In this document: positions 11,410-25,101 of the stretch, piece by piece
Layout of the letters: the number at the start of each line of letters is the position of its first letter
How positions within the stretch are numbered: position 1 is the stretch's first letter
Source of the DNA: Casuarina equisetifolia
Taxonomy: Eukaryota; Streptophyta; Magnoliopsida; Fagales; Casuarinaceae
Assembly: GCA_028551475.1 (NCBI GenBank)
Contig: CM052361.1
Span: 69,501-133,500, forward strand
Direction: 5' to 3'
DNA: 64,000 bases
The notes under the pieces: generated by a model
What the model saw: the letters and a program-made list of their open reading frames with translations, nothing else
What the model was told of the DNA's origin: nothing
Databases searched by the model: none
Made by a program: the position numbers and the translations under genes

Positions 11410-13210
11410 TGTATGGAAATATTGATGTTCATGGCCTTTAGTTCTCATTTATATGTTTTTCATTTTTTTATGGGCTCATTCATGTTAGCCCAATTGTTTC
11501 CTCTTATGATAAGTTGTAAAGCACAAGCTATCATTTTTAAACATGTGTGAATATACCATATGTCTAAGCAATTCCTAAAACCCATGTGTTCCATGCTTTA
11601 CATTTTTCAATTTTTCACTACAAATTCTTTATGTTATTGTGAATAGGCTACAATGGTAGAAGCTTTCTTCACCTAGTTTATGGAAGAACACAGAATGCAC
11701 AACCTTCATTTGTGGGTTTCTTTCTCTCGAGATACATTCCGTTTTATCTTTTTTAAAAGCCATTTTGGTAGCTTGGTCATGTTGTGTATTAAGGAGTTAT
11801 ATGACCATGAATTTGTGTATTTGATTTTCCATTGTAGACATTATGTTAGCTTTATTGATACATATAACCACACTTGACCATCATGCTTGCTTAGCTTTTG
11901 TTTTGCCAATGAAGATCATATTTCCCAAAACTCGTCATGGCTACCGTTTTTGTGACTAAACATGGCAAAAATCCTTATAAATATATCTTCATGGCTACCT
12001 TTTCTATCCCCTTTAAATATGTCTAGATTAACCTTCACCATAAAATTTCTTAAGGGTAATTCCAACTATAAGCTTTAGAGTAACCAAGTGATACTCTAAC
12101 TCTTTAACAAAAACAAAATGGAGTGCATAGATTGGACCTTTCATTGTCCCAAAATCGATTTAGACAAAAAAAAATGCTCTAGGATTAATCTTATTCTATC
12201 ATCTTAAGTTGGTTTACAAAATTTATGGATAAAACATTGGTGATGTTCATCATTCAAAAAAAAATACCAAAATCATTTGGGAAACTTTTAAAGCTCAATA
12301 TGGAAGCCTATCTATAAGTCAAAAATTTCACCTTAGGCAATGTCAATTCCAAAATAAGATGTCTAGAACTTTGGTCACTAACTATCACTCCCGTTTAAGT
12401 GATATGTGCGTTGAAATCAACGTTATTAAGCATCATGTTTGCTACACTTAAGGTAACTACACTTGTTGAGTAAACAAATGGTTAGATGAGAAATTTGAAA
12501 AGCAAAACACCATGGATTTCTTACTTGGATTGCTATATTCTATTTAGAAACTGCACATGAACATTTTGTCTAATTAAGTGTTATCCAAAGTTGACAAAGC
12601 CTTTAATCTTGTTCAAGAGGATAAGCATTGGAAAGGGAAAGTTACTGCTAAGAGCCTTATGCTTGAAAATGTCATGCTGAACTCCTCCCATGATAGAACA
12701 CATAAGCAACACCACAAGCAAGCATTAAGATCAACTCCAAAGGTTGTTTTGTTTATGCTTATTATCATAAAATTGGACACGGTTAGGAAACTTGCTATAG
12801 ATTGGTAGATTATCCTCTTAGATGGACTCCAAAATGGAAAGGAAAGTATGGTATTTCTCAAGTGTTCGAAGGTGATGGTAGAGTGTCATGATTGAAAACA
12901 GAAAAGCACAATCAAGCAACTATGCTTCCTTAACCATGCTCAGACAAAGACTTGCCTTGATTGCTAATACATAAATAGGGCTAGGTCAAGTTTACTACCT
13001 AAGTGTCCCCTATCCAATACCTGTTCAATACAAGCATGTTGGACCTAACCCACACCTCAGTGGGTTTGGAGAGTCAAGGAGAGCCTATGGATTGCCTTCT
13101 CATAGCTCAGTGCAATCTCTCATGGCCTAAACAACTACAAGCTCTTTTTTAGGCCTCATAAGCAACCTATGGGACATCTTGCAGCACCATTAATGAATGT
13201 GTTGCCCTAT

Positions 13211-13250
13211 CATATAGGCATATAGGCATATAGGCATATAGGCATATAGG
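13211..13250. repeat. (CATATAGG)x5 minisatellite
   Basis: Five exact 8 bp units lie in the gag-protease interval of Copia fossil A. Probably arose by slippage after insertion. Confidence 0.95.
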
Positions 13251-14566
13251 CTTGCAACTAGAAAATTTGATAGTTTCCTTAGAACAACTTCAAAGAATGA
13301 TGATGGCCTACAATCTGAATCTCTCACCTGATTTGCCTAAACACTTTGCAAGTATCACTCTTTCACACTCACATAGCTTTTTCGGATATCTTTAAGTAAT
13401 AAACTCAAGTGCAAGCAATCATCTTACATGTGATTTAAATACATTATAAACTCATAATTCATATGCGTCACCATTGTTGCTTATTAAATTGTCCAATGAT
13501 AGATTTATTTATGCAACATATATTGGACATGTCCAACCAATACAATTATTTCATGTACACAATGTCATGTTTGTGCCATATCTTAAATTTAAACTATTGT
13601 TAGTCAAAAATATAACATTGGCCATAATTGCTTTGTCATTTTCTTTGATAATTTTTACATTTTTTAGAATTGTTTAATTATGCAAATGAACATATTAGGT
13701 AAAGATGAACGATGATTATATTTTTTGCAACCTAGCTATATAAACCACATTTTGTATATTAAGTGTTCTTTTTTATGATGTATGAACAGTCCATGTAATT
13801 CTAACATTAATGAAAAACATAATATAACTATTTCACATAATATAATTGTTTCATATGATAAACATATATAGTGCTCTAACTTATTTTTTTATCAATTCAT
13901 CTACTAGCAAAACAAACCCATTATGTTTTTTCATAACATCAAACTATTTGACCATACTATATTTGATCTTGTTCTCATGGATTTATAGGAAGCCCATAGG
14001 AAACCTAACCATGATGGGTCATATTACTTTTTAACAATCATTGATAAATTTCCATGCATAACTTAGACATTTCTTTGTGCTCCAAGGACTAAGTCTTTGT
14101 CATTATCCAATCATTCATATTAATGATTGAGACTCAAAATTGTGCCAAGATCAAACGTGTTCACTTGAATAATGGCACCAAATTATTTTTTTTTAACCAC
14201 TTGCACCTCATACTTATTCTTATGTGGCATTATCCATGAAAGTTCATGTGTTTATACTCTTTAACAAAATAAGGTAGTAGAGTGCAAACACTAATATTTA
14301 TTGGTTGTAGCACAAGCTATTATGTTTCATGCTAATATTTCCAAATATTTTTAAGGAAAATACATTTTGAAAGCAGCTTATCTTATTAATCAACTGCCAA
14401 GTGCAATACTTGGAAATCAATCTCAAATTGAATTATTCCATAGCAAAATACCATCCTTAAACTACCTAAGAGTTTTTGGTTGCAAATGTTATTCCCTAAG
14501 GACAAGTTATCATCTAGAGTCATTCCTTGTATCTTCTTTAAATGTCCTTCTTGGTAGAAAGGTTAC

Positions 14567-16193
14567 TGTTGGATCCTATAGCAACCTAAGAGGGGGTGAA
14601 TTAGGTTTCTCTTTAAAAATTCACTTCTAATTTTTGTTTAATCACTTTTTGCAATCAAATAAAGCATTCAAAGATAATTAAACACAAAAGAGACAAGACA
14701 CAAGTTTACACGGTGGTTCGGCCCTTTTTCACCTACTTCCACCCTCTTCTCTTTCAACACAATCGGTTGAAGTCCACTTTACTACAAAGCTAGGAGAAAC
14801 CTTCTCCTACACTTTTCAACTCCTCCTCAAGGAGTCAAACAATCCTTACACCAAGGATCACAATTACAATGTGTGTCTCAACACACATCAACAAGCCAAA
14901 GGTTATCAAACTTATTACAAATTTTGAACTAAGCTTCTGTAAGATATGCAATACAAGTTTAGAAGCTTCAAACAACTGCTAGAGGCTTAATACAGAGTAA
15001 ATGGACAAAAGCCCCAAATTCGTTCAAACCCTAGTAGAGTCTACTTGCAGAGAATCAACTTCAATAATAGAGTATATGAAGCATAAATTGATTCTTTAGT
15101 AAGCAAGTAATGAGTTTAGAAATTAGTCACCCAATGAAGATCAAACTCGTAGGTTTGGATGAGCTAGGATGAGTAGTATGAGATGCTTCACAACTTGCTT
15201 TCTTTGCTTATAATTTTTGAACAGTTTGCAATGGTGAAGACAAACTTGCTTAAATACCTTCAAAGCAACTAACCTCTCACTTCAAAGAGCCGTTCTGACA
15301 CTTCTAAGCACCATCAAATCTTCTTCCCGTTAGAGCTCCTTATTTCCCTCTTCTCTGTCCATTTTTGAGCTTAAGAGAGACAGAATATCGTGGAAGAGGT
15401 TCTGCCTTCATTTATTTCAAAACCCCATCCAAAACGGTGTAGTTTTGGTCTCAACTTAAAACTCTGTAATTCAAGTTCTGTGGAGCAAGTTTCGGGTCTC
15501 ACTCAATTCTTCTTCAATTCTCTCCAATCTTGAATCAATTCTTCGTGGGTCCTTCATAGATTGATAGAGCATCCTTTTCTTTACAAAAGCCCTTTGAAAT
15601 CGTCTTCAGAAACCCTCTAATCTGCTTCCAATTTCACTTTTGAGCAGTTAGGGTAAGAACTCGACGAGCTTCACCATTTCTTCAAATTGATCCTCTCTGA
15701 GTAGTGGGTCTTTGATTTTTCTTCACAGAAATCTTCTCCTCTTCATTAGCTTTCCAACGAGCTATCATGCACCTTGATCGGAGGTGAAACGGGCGGCCAA
15801 ATCTACCGGCAAAGTCACAGTGTCATCGCGGGTCGAATTCTGGGTCGCGGGTCGCGCATTCTGGACTGGGTCGCGCACTGGGTCGCGTTCTGGGCCTGAG
15901 TCACATTCTCTGGACTGGGTCAAACCTCTCTGGACTGGGTCAGACTTTTCTAGATTGGGTCAGACTTTGGACTGGGCTCATTCTAACCCAATTTCCTGCA
16001 TACAATTTCAGCATTAATTTTCTTATAAAACCTATAAATAATCAAATATTAATTATAATATTTTCATATTATAATTCTATTTAATTATCAATATATTCCA
16101 ACAAAATGTTATAATATTATCATATTATAATATCTATTTTTCTTATCATCAAAATGTTTATATATTCTAATATCATTAAAATATATTCCAACA
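14567..16193 (+). mobile_element. Solo LTR nested in Copia fossil A
   Basis: Seen: 1627 bp opening TGTTGGATCC and closing ATTCCAACA, i.e. TG...CA with short inverted ends (TGTTGGA/TCCAACA). Flanks are identical 5 bp GTTAC (14562-14566 and 16194-16198), a target-site duplication inside Copia integrase-region sequence. No coding capacity. Near its left end are GAGGGGGTGAATTAGG and, further in, CACGGTGGTTCGGCC, motifs frequently seen in plant repeats. A GC-rich degenerate array of TCTGGACTGGGTC-like units lies near 15820-15985. A lone long LTR with a TSD is the expected product of recombination between the two LTRs of a full element. It must be younger than the Copia element it interrupts. Superfamily not determined. 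Confidence 0.8.
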
Positions 16194-18450
16194 GTTACTA
16201 AGTCTATGTTCCTTATATTAGAGAGATCATTGTAGTATTTTATGAGTATGAGTTTTTTTTTTCTAGGGACCACTCTGTAGCTTTTTTTTTTTTTATCAAT
16301 CCTTGAATCACTAAACATTATTTAAACACATAATTCAACTTTGACAGCACCAAAGAAGCCTTCCCATTCCACACAATAATATGATCCATTTGACTTTTAT
16401 ATAGCCACACCTTTGAATTAGCCTTTTAATTCATCCCTTAAGTCCCAAATAATCACACCACTTAATCAAACAATCAATCCACATATTGATTCCCATTAGA
16501 ATAGCCACCTCTAGCTTCTTGGCAATCATCATGACCCACACAACCTCCAATTTGGATTGTCAATTACATGTGTTCAACCATCTCCATAAAGCCAAATAGT
16601 TGCTATCTCATCGCAAACCATTACTCACTTTACCTTTTTGTCCCACACTACTAACACTTTATTATTTCCATATTGGGTGATATTGTACCTAAGACGTTTC
16701 ATTAGGCACTTAAGGATAATAATTGGATTGAACCTATGGATTGAAAGTTTATGGCCTTTAAGGCCAATCACATGTAGGATTTTCTTCTACTTCCACTTAA
16801 TCGTAAGGCTATAAGAAGTAAGTGGGTTTACAAAATAAAATACCGAGTTAATGACACAATTGAGAGTTACTAGGCTAGACTTGTGGCCAAAAGATATGTA
16901 TAACAAAAAGGGATTGATTATGATAAGATGTATTAATCGATTGCAAAATCAATGGCCATAAGGTAAGTGACTAGTGTGGTAGTAGTGAGACATTAAGATC
17001 TACATTAGTTGGACATTCATAATGCTTTGTTACATGGGGACTTACAACTGCCTTTGGGATTTTTTTATTAGGGGGAGCAAACAATATGTCACTTGTAGAA
17101 ATCATTATATGGATTGAAATAAGCCTTAAGACAATGATATGCCAAGTTCATGGAAGCTTTATTAAATGTCGGTTTCCAACAGTCTTGGCATGATTATCTA
17201 CTCTTCACTAGGCTAACTAAAAATTCTTTCATAATTTTATTATTCTATATAGATGACATCCTTACTATTGGTAGTAAAACTTCTGTGATATCTAAGTTTA
17301 AGAGGTATCTACATGTAGTGTTTCACATGAAGGACTTGAGACAGTGCAAATACTTTTTTTGGATTGAGATAGCTCATTCATTAGAAGGCATATACCTCAG
17401 TTAGCACAAGTATGCACTAAAGATAGTCTTGAAAACAAGACTTGCAAGGTCAAAACCCTTTATCATTCCCATGGAATAAGGCATCAAGTTAACAATACTA
17501 AAATATGTAGGAGACCCAAACAATAAGGATGACCATTTCTTAGGGACTTTGGCCAAACTAGAAATTGATTGGGGATTGCTATACTTTATCCATACTCGGC
17601 CAAATATTAGTTTTGTAGTTCAGAATCTTAGTCAATTTACACATTTGCTGAAACATCACATATAGATGCTGCAATGAGAATTCTAAGGCACAATAAGGGA
17701 ACTTTTGGACTTAGATTTTTTTTTTTCATCATCTTCCAAGTTATAGCTTACAACTTTTTATGATTCTAACTACACAGCTTACCTCATATCAAAAAAAATG
17801 TGTAACTAGTTATTGCATAAAGTTGAGGGACTCACTTATATCATGGTTAGCTAAGAAGCAACCAACCTTTTTGACATTCCTTAACAGAGTTAAAGTATAA
17901 AACCATGGAATATACAGTTTGCGAGATAATCTAACTTTTGGGATTATTTTAGGACCTTGGTGTTACCATTCTTTGTCCAATATCATTGCATTGCAATAAT
18001 GAGACTATCATACATATAACATGAAATCTAGTATTCCACCAATAGATAAAACACATCAAGGTGGATTGTTACTTCATGCAAAAGAAACTAGAATGCCTTA
18101 TATAAATATGTGAAAACAACCACAGACTTATTTACAAAAGTATTATATAGCCCTTAACATCAATATCTTTTATCCAAGCTTAGAGTATTTGATCTGTATA
18201 AATTAAATCTCTAACTTGAGGGAGAGTTAAAATATTAATGTCGACGGGCTTTTAGTTCTCATTTATATGTTTTTCATTCTTTTATGGGCTTATCCGAGTA
18301 GGCCTAATTCTTTCCTCCTATTATAAGTGGTAAAGCACATTCTATCATTTTTAAGCAAGTGTGGATATACCATTGTTCTAAGCGATTCCCAAAACTTGTG
18401 TGTTCCATGTTTCACATTTTTCACTTTTCCACTAAAGATTCTTCAGAGTG

Positions 18451-19878
18451 GAAAGTAAAGGTGTTGCCTCAAATCGGCAGAATGGCCCTCTTCATTTCAG
18501 TCACCTCCAGTTTTCCCTTGGACAATAAGCCACCTCTCTCCTTTCTGAAAGCTTATATTCCCCTCTTCATACGGTAGAGCTATAGTAAGGGCAAGAAGAA
18601 GTATTTTACTACAGATTATTTTAAGTCTGGTAGCTCAGGACTTGGAGAATTCATGATATCAACGGGGCTCTTCTCACAAAATTGGGGTGGAAAATTCAGC
18701 AGAATGCTAATTGCATATAATGCCGAAACGCTGACAAATTTTGCTTTTTTTAACTTGTCTCCCTGTTCCCCCGTTGAACGCTCGTCTGCTGGCCTTTATC
18801 GTTCTCTCAACAACCGGAGGAAAGGAAGAGACCGAGGGAGCGGAAAAATAATGAAAAGTAAAGCTGATGATTTATAGGAGATTGGGAGGAACTTGACGTT
18901 GTACACGGTAGATGGGTGATTTCAATTCATTTTAAAAAAAAAAAACTCGACCATTTCCACAATTATTTTGCCCTTTTTCTTTTTCCTATCTTCTCCTGTT
19001 GTTCTGGTGAATGGACCCCAATGGAACCATGATTGCCTTTGCTCCTAGTGTGGTATCTGACACGATGATTTTAGATATCGAAGAACCCATGGCCAACGCC
19101 TCTAGGTCTACAATGACGGCTTGTGTCTCCAATGCCACAAACACGTAATGTCAATCCCGGTTGGTCGACACTGCATAGATGCACTGAATTTTCCTTGGAA
19201 CAAATCTTACCCGAAGAAGCTTTTATGGCGACTGACGCAGCTCCCCCATATGGTTCAAAAGATTATGTGGGTTCCTGGTGCTATCCGTTGATACCGCTGT
19301 CCTGCAGTAAATACTTTTCCCTCTCAGCTAAATTGCTCTTGGAACCAGTGGTCAGGACCAGGCTTGTAAACAGAGGATCCCATTTATGGAAGCCGGAAAG
19401 ATTTCCATTGGTTGTAGACCGACACCAATGCCTGGTCCTATATTATGGTTATTGAGCATAAAGACGGTGTGTTGCGCTATGAAATGATTAACGAGAACGG
19501 AGCGGACGTTTGTCCTTCCACTTATGAGCTAGTTGTTCCCTTTCTGCTCTAGATCATCCAGGTTGTTCAGATTTGAGTCACATTTCGTGATTCATAAGTT
19601 TTCCATTCCACTTCCTTTTTCAGTATGAGGTCCAAAAAGCAATATTCCATTTCTTTGGATTACGTGTGGAAGTATATACAATGCTGTATAAACATGTCAC
19701 AGTTTGAGAGTAGAGTTCTTGAGAGGTAAAACAACGAACCCCAAAAAATTGTACCCGACCCCTAGAGAGAAGTATCAACAACAACCAGAAAAAAAAAAAA
19801 AAAAAAACAAAGGAAAGGAAAGGAAAGAAAAGAAAAGAAGATCTTCCAGGCAGGCATTAATACTTGTTACCACTCCTA
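18451..19878. other. Intergenic stretch; 3' UTR of NIPA8 at its right end
   Basis: Between the Copia fossil and the NIPA8 stop codon. Reading frames of up to 110 codons exist (for example 19123-19455 plus) but show no domain I recognise and no plausible splice structure. Base composition at 18990-19560 is less AT-rich than its surroundings, so a decayed gene fragment is possible. An A-rich tract lies at 19789-19840. The last one to two hundred bases are likely NIPA8 3' UTR. Confidence 0.4.
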
Positions 19879-22800
19879 TTAAATGTTATCCGAGAACGCT
19901 GACCCTGTGTTTAACATTTCAGTATCTTCGTCTATCGGGATCTTACTCCAACCGGAGTTTCTCATGGAAAGAATCTTAGACCGGTCAAGCCCACTTCCTC
20001 TGAAACCTGTAATCTTCGATGACATCATGGGCATTACAAGAACTGCAGATGCATTTATTGAATCCTCTCCAACACCTAGTGATAAAGCACAAGCACTCTG
20101 CAAAGAGGTACGAAGTCATTTAGTTAATTATCATGTCATTTAATCCATTAAAAAGTTTTGTTCATGCCGATTCGCAGCACCTTTGCCTTGGCTATTATAT
20201 CTGTAATCTTCATCAGTATTCCTTGCCGAAATGATCTCATTTCTTTACTGTGTTCCCCTTCAGATGACTCAACCAACCTAAAATAGAGAGATACAAAGCA
20301 GACACTTGAAATCAACAGATATCCACACTAATGAAAAAAATACCGCAAAAAAAAACTATGAAAGTTAGAGTCTGTAGCTATAACTACTAAAAACTACCAT
20401 AACAGAGAATATTGATATACAAGACCATCTTTTTTTCCTTTTCCTTTTTTATTTGCCTACTCTAAGCGAAACTGTCAGGTGATATCTAATTTCTCTGCAT
20501 GATGGGCAAACGCATCAATATTTGACGATAGTTTGAACACCTTGAATAAGCTCAGTTCTATAGCTTAAAACTTGATTCTCTCAACTGCTGGAAGCTTAGA
20601 GCTTATTTTTTTTTCAAGTAACTACATAATTTTTGTTCTATTTTATACCTTCGTAGAATATAGATGGTTTGAAACTCAAAGATTAAATGAAGAGAGAAAA
20701 TCTTCACGGTAGATCAAAGAATATAGCATACCTGTCTACTTCTGTTGAAATGCTTGAATTCACCACAGAATCTGAAGATGAATTGTCTTTGCCTTCAACT
20801 GAAAATTTTCAGAATAAGTTTTCATCTTTAACCTCAAGATCCTTAAATTAGAAGCCATCATACTCAAGTTACCTTTTGACTCATCAGGAGCCAGCAAAGA
20901 AATGCCCACAAAGACTGACATCATACCCAGTATGAACATTGTAGTCCTTAGTGCATCAAATACCTGTTTTGAGGACAACGGGTAAACCATGCAATAAAGT
21001 TATAAACCACTGAGAGGACCTATTTCAAAAGCACTAAGATTTATGTTATCTGTGTCCACACAGTTCACCAATTTGATGGGCATTATCCTGGCAATCAAAC
21101 TAAAGAAGCGATTGTCCACATCAACTCACCATTTTCAACCATACACAGGAACTATGCAATTTAATGATCAGGACAAAAGGTTGCATTGTGTCATCCAAGC
21201 AGTCTTGGGGCAAAACTTGATTCATGGGAGAGGGGAAGGTGATGTAAAAAGAGCACTTATATCCCCAAAGACTCATTATGTCCCATCCACTCTCAAATAA
21301 TACCCAACTGACCCAATTTGTTAGCTTCTTATCTACTAGGTTTTCTTCACTGATCAACAGTATGAACCTGGTGTCCTTTTACTTGCATGGTCAAAATATA
21401 ATTATGAGGAATATACCTGATATTCTTGAAAGTAAATGAATCCTGTACAAATGGAGAAGAAAGTCCAAGCAATCTGAAACATCGGAACAATAAGAATGGC
21501 ATCGTACAGTGACAATCCTTCATTTAACCTCGTCATCTGCATTAGTTGGAGAAATAGAAAATGTGAATTCATACAGACGTTTGATAGAACAACCATGTTA
21601 ATTCGAGTTGCAGTTACAATTTGGAAACCAAAGGGAAGAAAATGATTTCTGCTATAAAATTTTACCCAAAATCCAGCAGTACTAAGAAATAAAAGGAGCA
21701 TGGAGTATGTGAACCAGCCATGTAATTGATAGCCACTATACATGGCCAACCGTAACAGATTAGAACTGCCAAAAATAAAAAAGGAAGTTAGAAAGCATAA
21801 CTGGACAATTTTGTGAAGAAGAACGATGACCATAGCTGACTTACAGAGATTTTGCAAATAACACTGAGCATGATCCTACAGCACCTGAAACTATAGCATA
21901 GGAAAAGGGAAGCAGCATACGCCAATATGGTCTAAGTTCTTGCCCAGAAACAGCAAGCAAAAGTTCTCCTCTCCTGTGTATACAACATGTTGACCATGAA
22001 GGGTAGATGGAAACAATCTGACATTACAATCAAATATGTACAAACATACATAGATAATAGCAAAACGCTCAGCTCACAGTACTCACCTATAGATGGAGTG
22101 ATGCACAACAACAACTAATACCAAAATCAGACAGTAAAGAAGGAAAGTGATGTTGCTGTATTTCTCCACCAACTGTTCTGGTGTATAAACTGAAATGGAA
22201 ACATGTAGCCAAACATTAATTTCCTTATTTGACTGGTAAAGCTATCTGAATGGGCTGATCTACCACATGCCTTCTTTCTTTTTTCTCTTTTTTTTTTGGC
22301 CTTTTCTTGTCTCCTCTTTTCATGGCATGCTACATCCAAATCACATGATTGGTTATTTTTGGCTGTTGCTTGTTACAACAGAGAGAAACAACGTCAACTA
22401 AGAACCCTGATTTTCCAATCAAAAGATGCTGAAAATCATGTAGCATATCCATTTTGTTCCCAGTGGAAGATGCAGAATGTTTCCATGTGTTCTTCGTGTC
22501 AAAATAAATAATACAGCTTCTAAAACCACAAGCTTTTAGTTTATCAGAGTTAAAAATATGGTTCCTAACAGCCTAAACCTTTAGGTTATCATCTAGAATT
22601 CACCAAAGTTCATTGTGACATATAGGGGTCTATCTCTAACTTTTACCACTTAGGCTACAGCTGCTACAGTATGATTGATGATTAAATATACACAACCCAA
22701 TGAAACATACTCAGAAAGTGCTTCTTGTTTCTAGAAACCATAAAAATAACATGACCCTCATTTTGGCTTTCTAAATTTGATAGAGCTATGATTTAGTTGA

Positions 22801-25101
22801 ATGGGACTTTCAGTTCTTGATGAAAATGGTGTATTCCTTTGTGTGTCCTGACTAGACACTAGAGCAGAGTAAATGAACAACATTAGTCCATTGAGATGTT
22901 AAACGTGTTATATCATGCTGAAGACAAATTTCCTGGCAAAATGATGGATCATATGAAAGAGTTTTGTGGGTGTGACACACATCTCACAACAGTAATGTTC
23001 CGCTGCTTGGCAGTAATTACTCAATGTAGATGGTTCAGAAAATAGGCAGTGCATGAGATAGAAATCCAAACCACATACCGGGAGATTGATGGTTGCCAAA
23101 AGCGACAAGAAAAATGTTTCCAAGGACAATAAAAGCAGTAGCAACCAGTACTCTGTAAAAGAAGAGGCAACATTTAGGTCTGAGATAACAATATGCTGTA
23201 CTATGTCATGACCCTAAAAGAAAGTTCTCACTTCAAATTTTTACATACTTGACAGTCACCATTTTGTTCAACACAAAGTAGGCAAATGCAATATTGGATA
23301 CAAATTGAACAGATCCCAGAGCCGCGAGAAGAGACTGCATCAATTGGGGAAAAATAATCAGAAAGAAAAGAGAAACCTACTTATTGCACACAGTGGAAGA
23401 CATGAAATTTTACTTTGGGTGGGCGCATGGATATTGATGTAATGCAGGGAGGGAGGGAGGGAGGGTAAGATTTGAAAGGCAACTTGGAAGTTCTCCAAAT
23501 ACTTATCCAATTTTTTTATGGAAATATATTGACAAAACAAGAGCTTATACTTCTAGGGATAAGGCTAGCTTATTATATAGACAGGCGTATATATGGAAAA
23601 CACTAGAAGGGGCCCCAAAGCAGAAAAGGAAACTTCACCAGCCACACAATGGACACCTCCCTCCCTTTTTTTTTTGAAAAAAAAAATTGGAACTCTACTT
23701 CTGAAAATAGGTTCCATATATTTCTTTAAAAACATAAAACATTTTTCAAACTTACCGAACATTTTTTTTCGGTTGGCCTTACAAGCACCTCAGAAAAGAT
23801 TGATCAACCTTCGAAAACATTAAAACACAGTTTAAAAAGTAAAAAATAAAAATAAAAATAAAAAATAAAAAAATAGTGCTTCTCAAAAGGATTAACAATC
23901 ACAATCCAGATCTTTTGGTTCCTTTAAAATTTGTGTCAGTTGTTTTTTATTTTAGGAAAAAAAATCAAAATTTTTCATATTTGTAAAGATAGAACTCTTA
24001 GTTTTAAAATGTCTATATGTCTATAGGTGTATAGATGAATACATACACACACAAACAAAACAAAGACATATGTCCTCAAATTCCGGAGGGTGATGAAATA
24101 GTTTTTCCTCAAGATATTCATGGTGTTTTCTAAAAGTTCTTGGGAGGAGCCAAATGAGATATTTATATTTGTGGACAACCACAACACAGCAACCCCCCCC
24201 CCCCAAACTCTTTCTTCATGCGGGAACACTAACTGCATGTACTAAAAAAGGAGATAAATCTACTCAAGATGTTTGGATTTAGCAAAGAGATATTCATAAC
24301 ATGGGGCCTGGAGATATAAACGAGTTCTTACCTGAGCAGCATATCCAAAGGAAATGAAATTAAAGCAATTCCCAATAAGGAAAAACAAAATCCCTGCAAA
24401 GTAAGAAACGCTCCATATTATTTTCAGTGTTAAATAATGAATAAACACCATATACAGAATCAAGAAGAATGACACTACACTTTACCAACTCTCCAAGTGT
24501 GGAAGTATATTATAGGCTTTAAAGGCAGTTTTCCACTTGATCCATCACTTTCTAGCATAGAATGCCTTTCTCTCTACAAATAATATAGTCATACTAATCA
24601 TTAGTTTACATCATGATGCAAAGAAGAGAATGAATTCTGTGTCAGATTAACAATATGAACCATTATTTGCATCACTGTAGAATCAGATCTAGCAGGTAAT
24701 AATCGTTCATGTTCAGAATAAGCAAAAGTGGTTGTTTGTTTCCCAGAGCTGTAAGTTAAATAAGTATCTTTCAGAACCTAAAAGAAGTGATGGATTTTCT
24801 ATTCTAATGAAATTTCGGAGCATATGATGAAAACAATATCAGGACCATCCTGCTAAAAGAGGTAACTAATAACTTGTACATGCTTATGAATTCTCAACCA
24901 ACAAGATACTGCATATACCAAATTTGTCCGACAAGTTATAATACAGTAGGAAAACAAATAATTGTGATAAAGAATCCAGAATAATAAGAAGACGGGAGAA
25001 AAGTATACCTCATTGTGGCCTAATTTAAGAAGGTTTGTTCCAAAGTTAATGGCAATGCTGCCAAAGAGGTTGATGAAGGCTCCAACGATCCACTCCCCCA
25101 T
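19879..25101 (-). CDS. NIPA8: NIPA8-type magnesium transporter
   Basis: Multi-span membrane protein of the NIPA (DUF803) family, which carries Mg2+ and related divalent cations. Thirteen coding exons, read right to left: 25101-25009, 24573-24486, 24393-24332, 23334-23249, 23152-23079, 22189-22087, 21973-21845, 21765-21666, 21536-21417, 20963-20873, 20798-20732, 20277-20181, 20097-19879. They sum to 1329 nt, 442 aa, matching the ~441 aa I recall for Arabidopsis NIPA8. Family blocks seen: MGEWIVGAFINLFGSIAINF (start), ISFGYAAQSLLAALGSVQF, VLVATAFIVLGNIF, LHGWFTYSMLLLFLSTAGFW, MTRLNEGLSLYDAILIVPMF and the C-terminal FGEDSINAS-like GVGEDSINASAVLVMPM. All junctions keep phase. The last donor (GTGCTG) is weak. 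A 5' UTR intron is likely: donor AAAAAG|GTAAGG (25825|25824), acceptor TTATGCAG (exon resumes 25269). Divergent from SNM1. NIPA9 is the alternative paralogue; the C-terminal match favours NIPA8. Confidence 0.95.

Larger units (their letters stand above)
11410..18450 (+). mobile_element. Old Copia retrotransposon fossil (A), with a nested solo LTR
   Basis: Seen: two related LTR-like ends, about 11410-11652 and about 18226-18450, share blocks such as TTAGTTCTCATTTATATG and are visibly diverged. A weak primer-binding-like TGGTAGAAGC follows the left one. Between them, in Copia order: gag remnants (about 12190-12640), a zinc-knuckle-like YHKIGH region (about 12760), protease remnants (about 13480-13620), integrase (about 13990-14560), reverse transcriptase with the YIDDILTIG catalytic block (about 17240-17270), and RNase H ending in the typical tail LSKLRVFDLYKLNL, then a purine stretch before the right LTR. 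Integrase before reverse transcriptase identifies Ty1/Copia. It is heavily broken with many breaks. LTR divergence and decay indicate an old insertion. A solo LTR (14567-16193) is inserted in it. The outer edges are uncertain by tens of bases; I found no convincing target-site duplication. Confidence 0.85.

Noticed and set aside
19123-19455. 110-codon plus-strand frame near NIPA8
   Set aside because: No ATG-proximal promoter features, no recognised domain and no splice partners. Kept only as a finding for checking.
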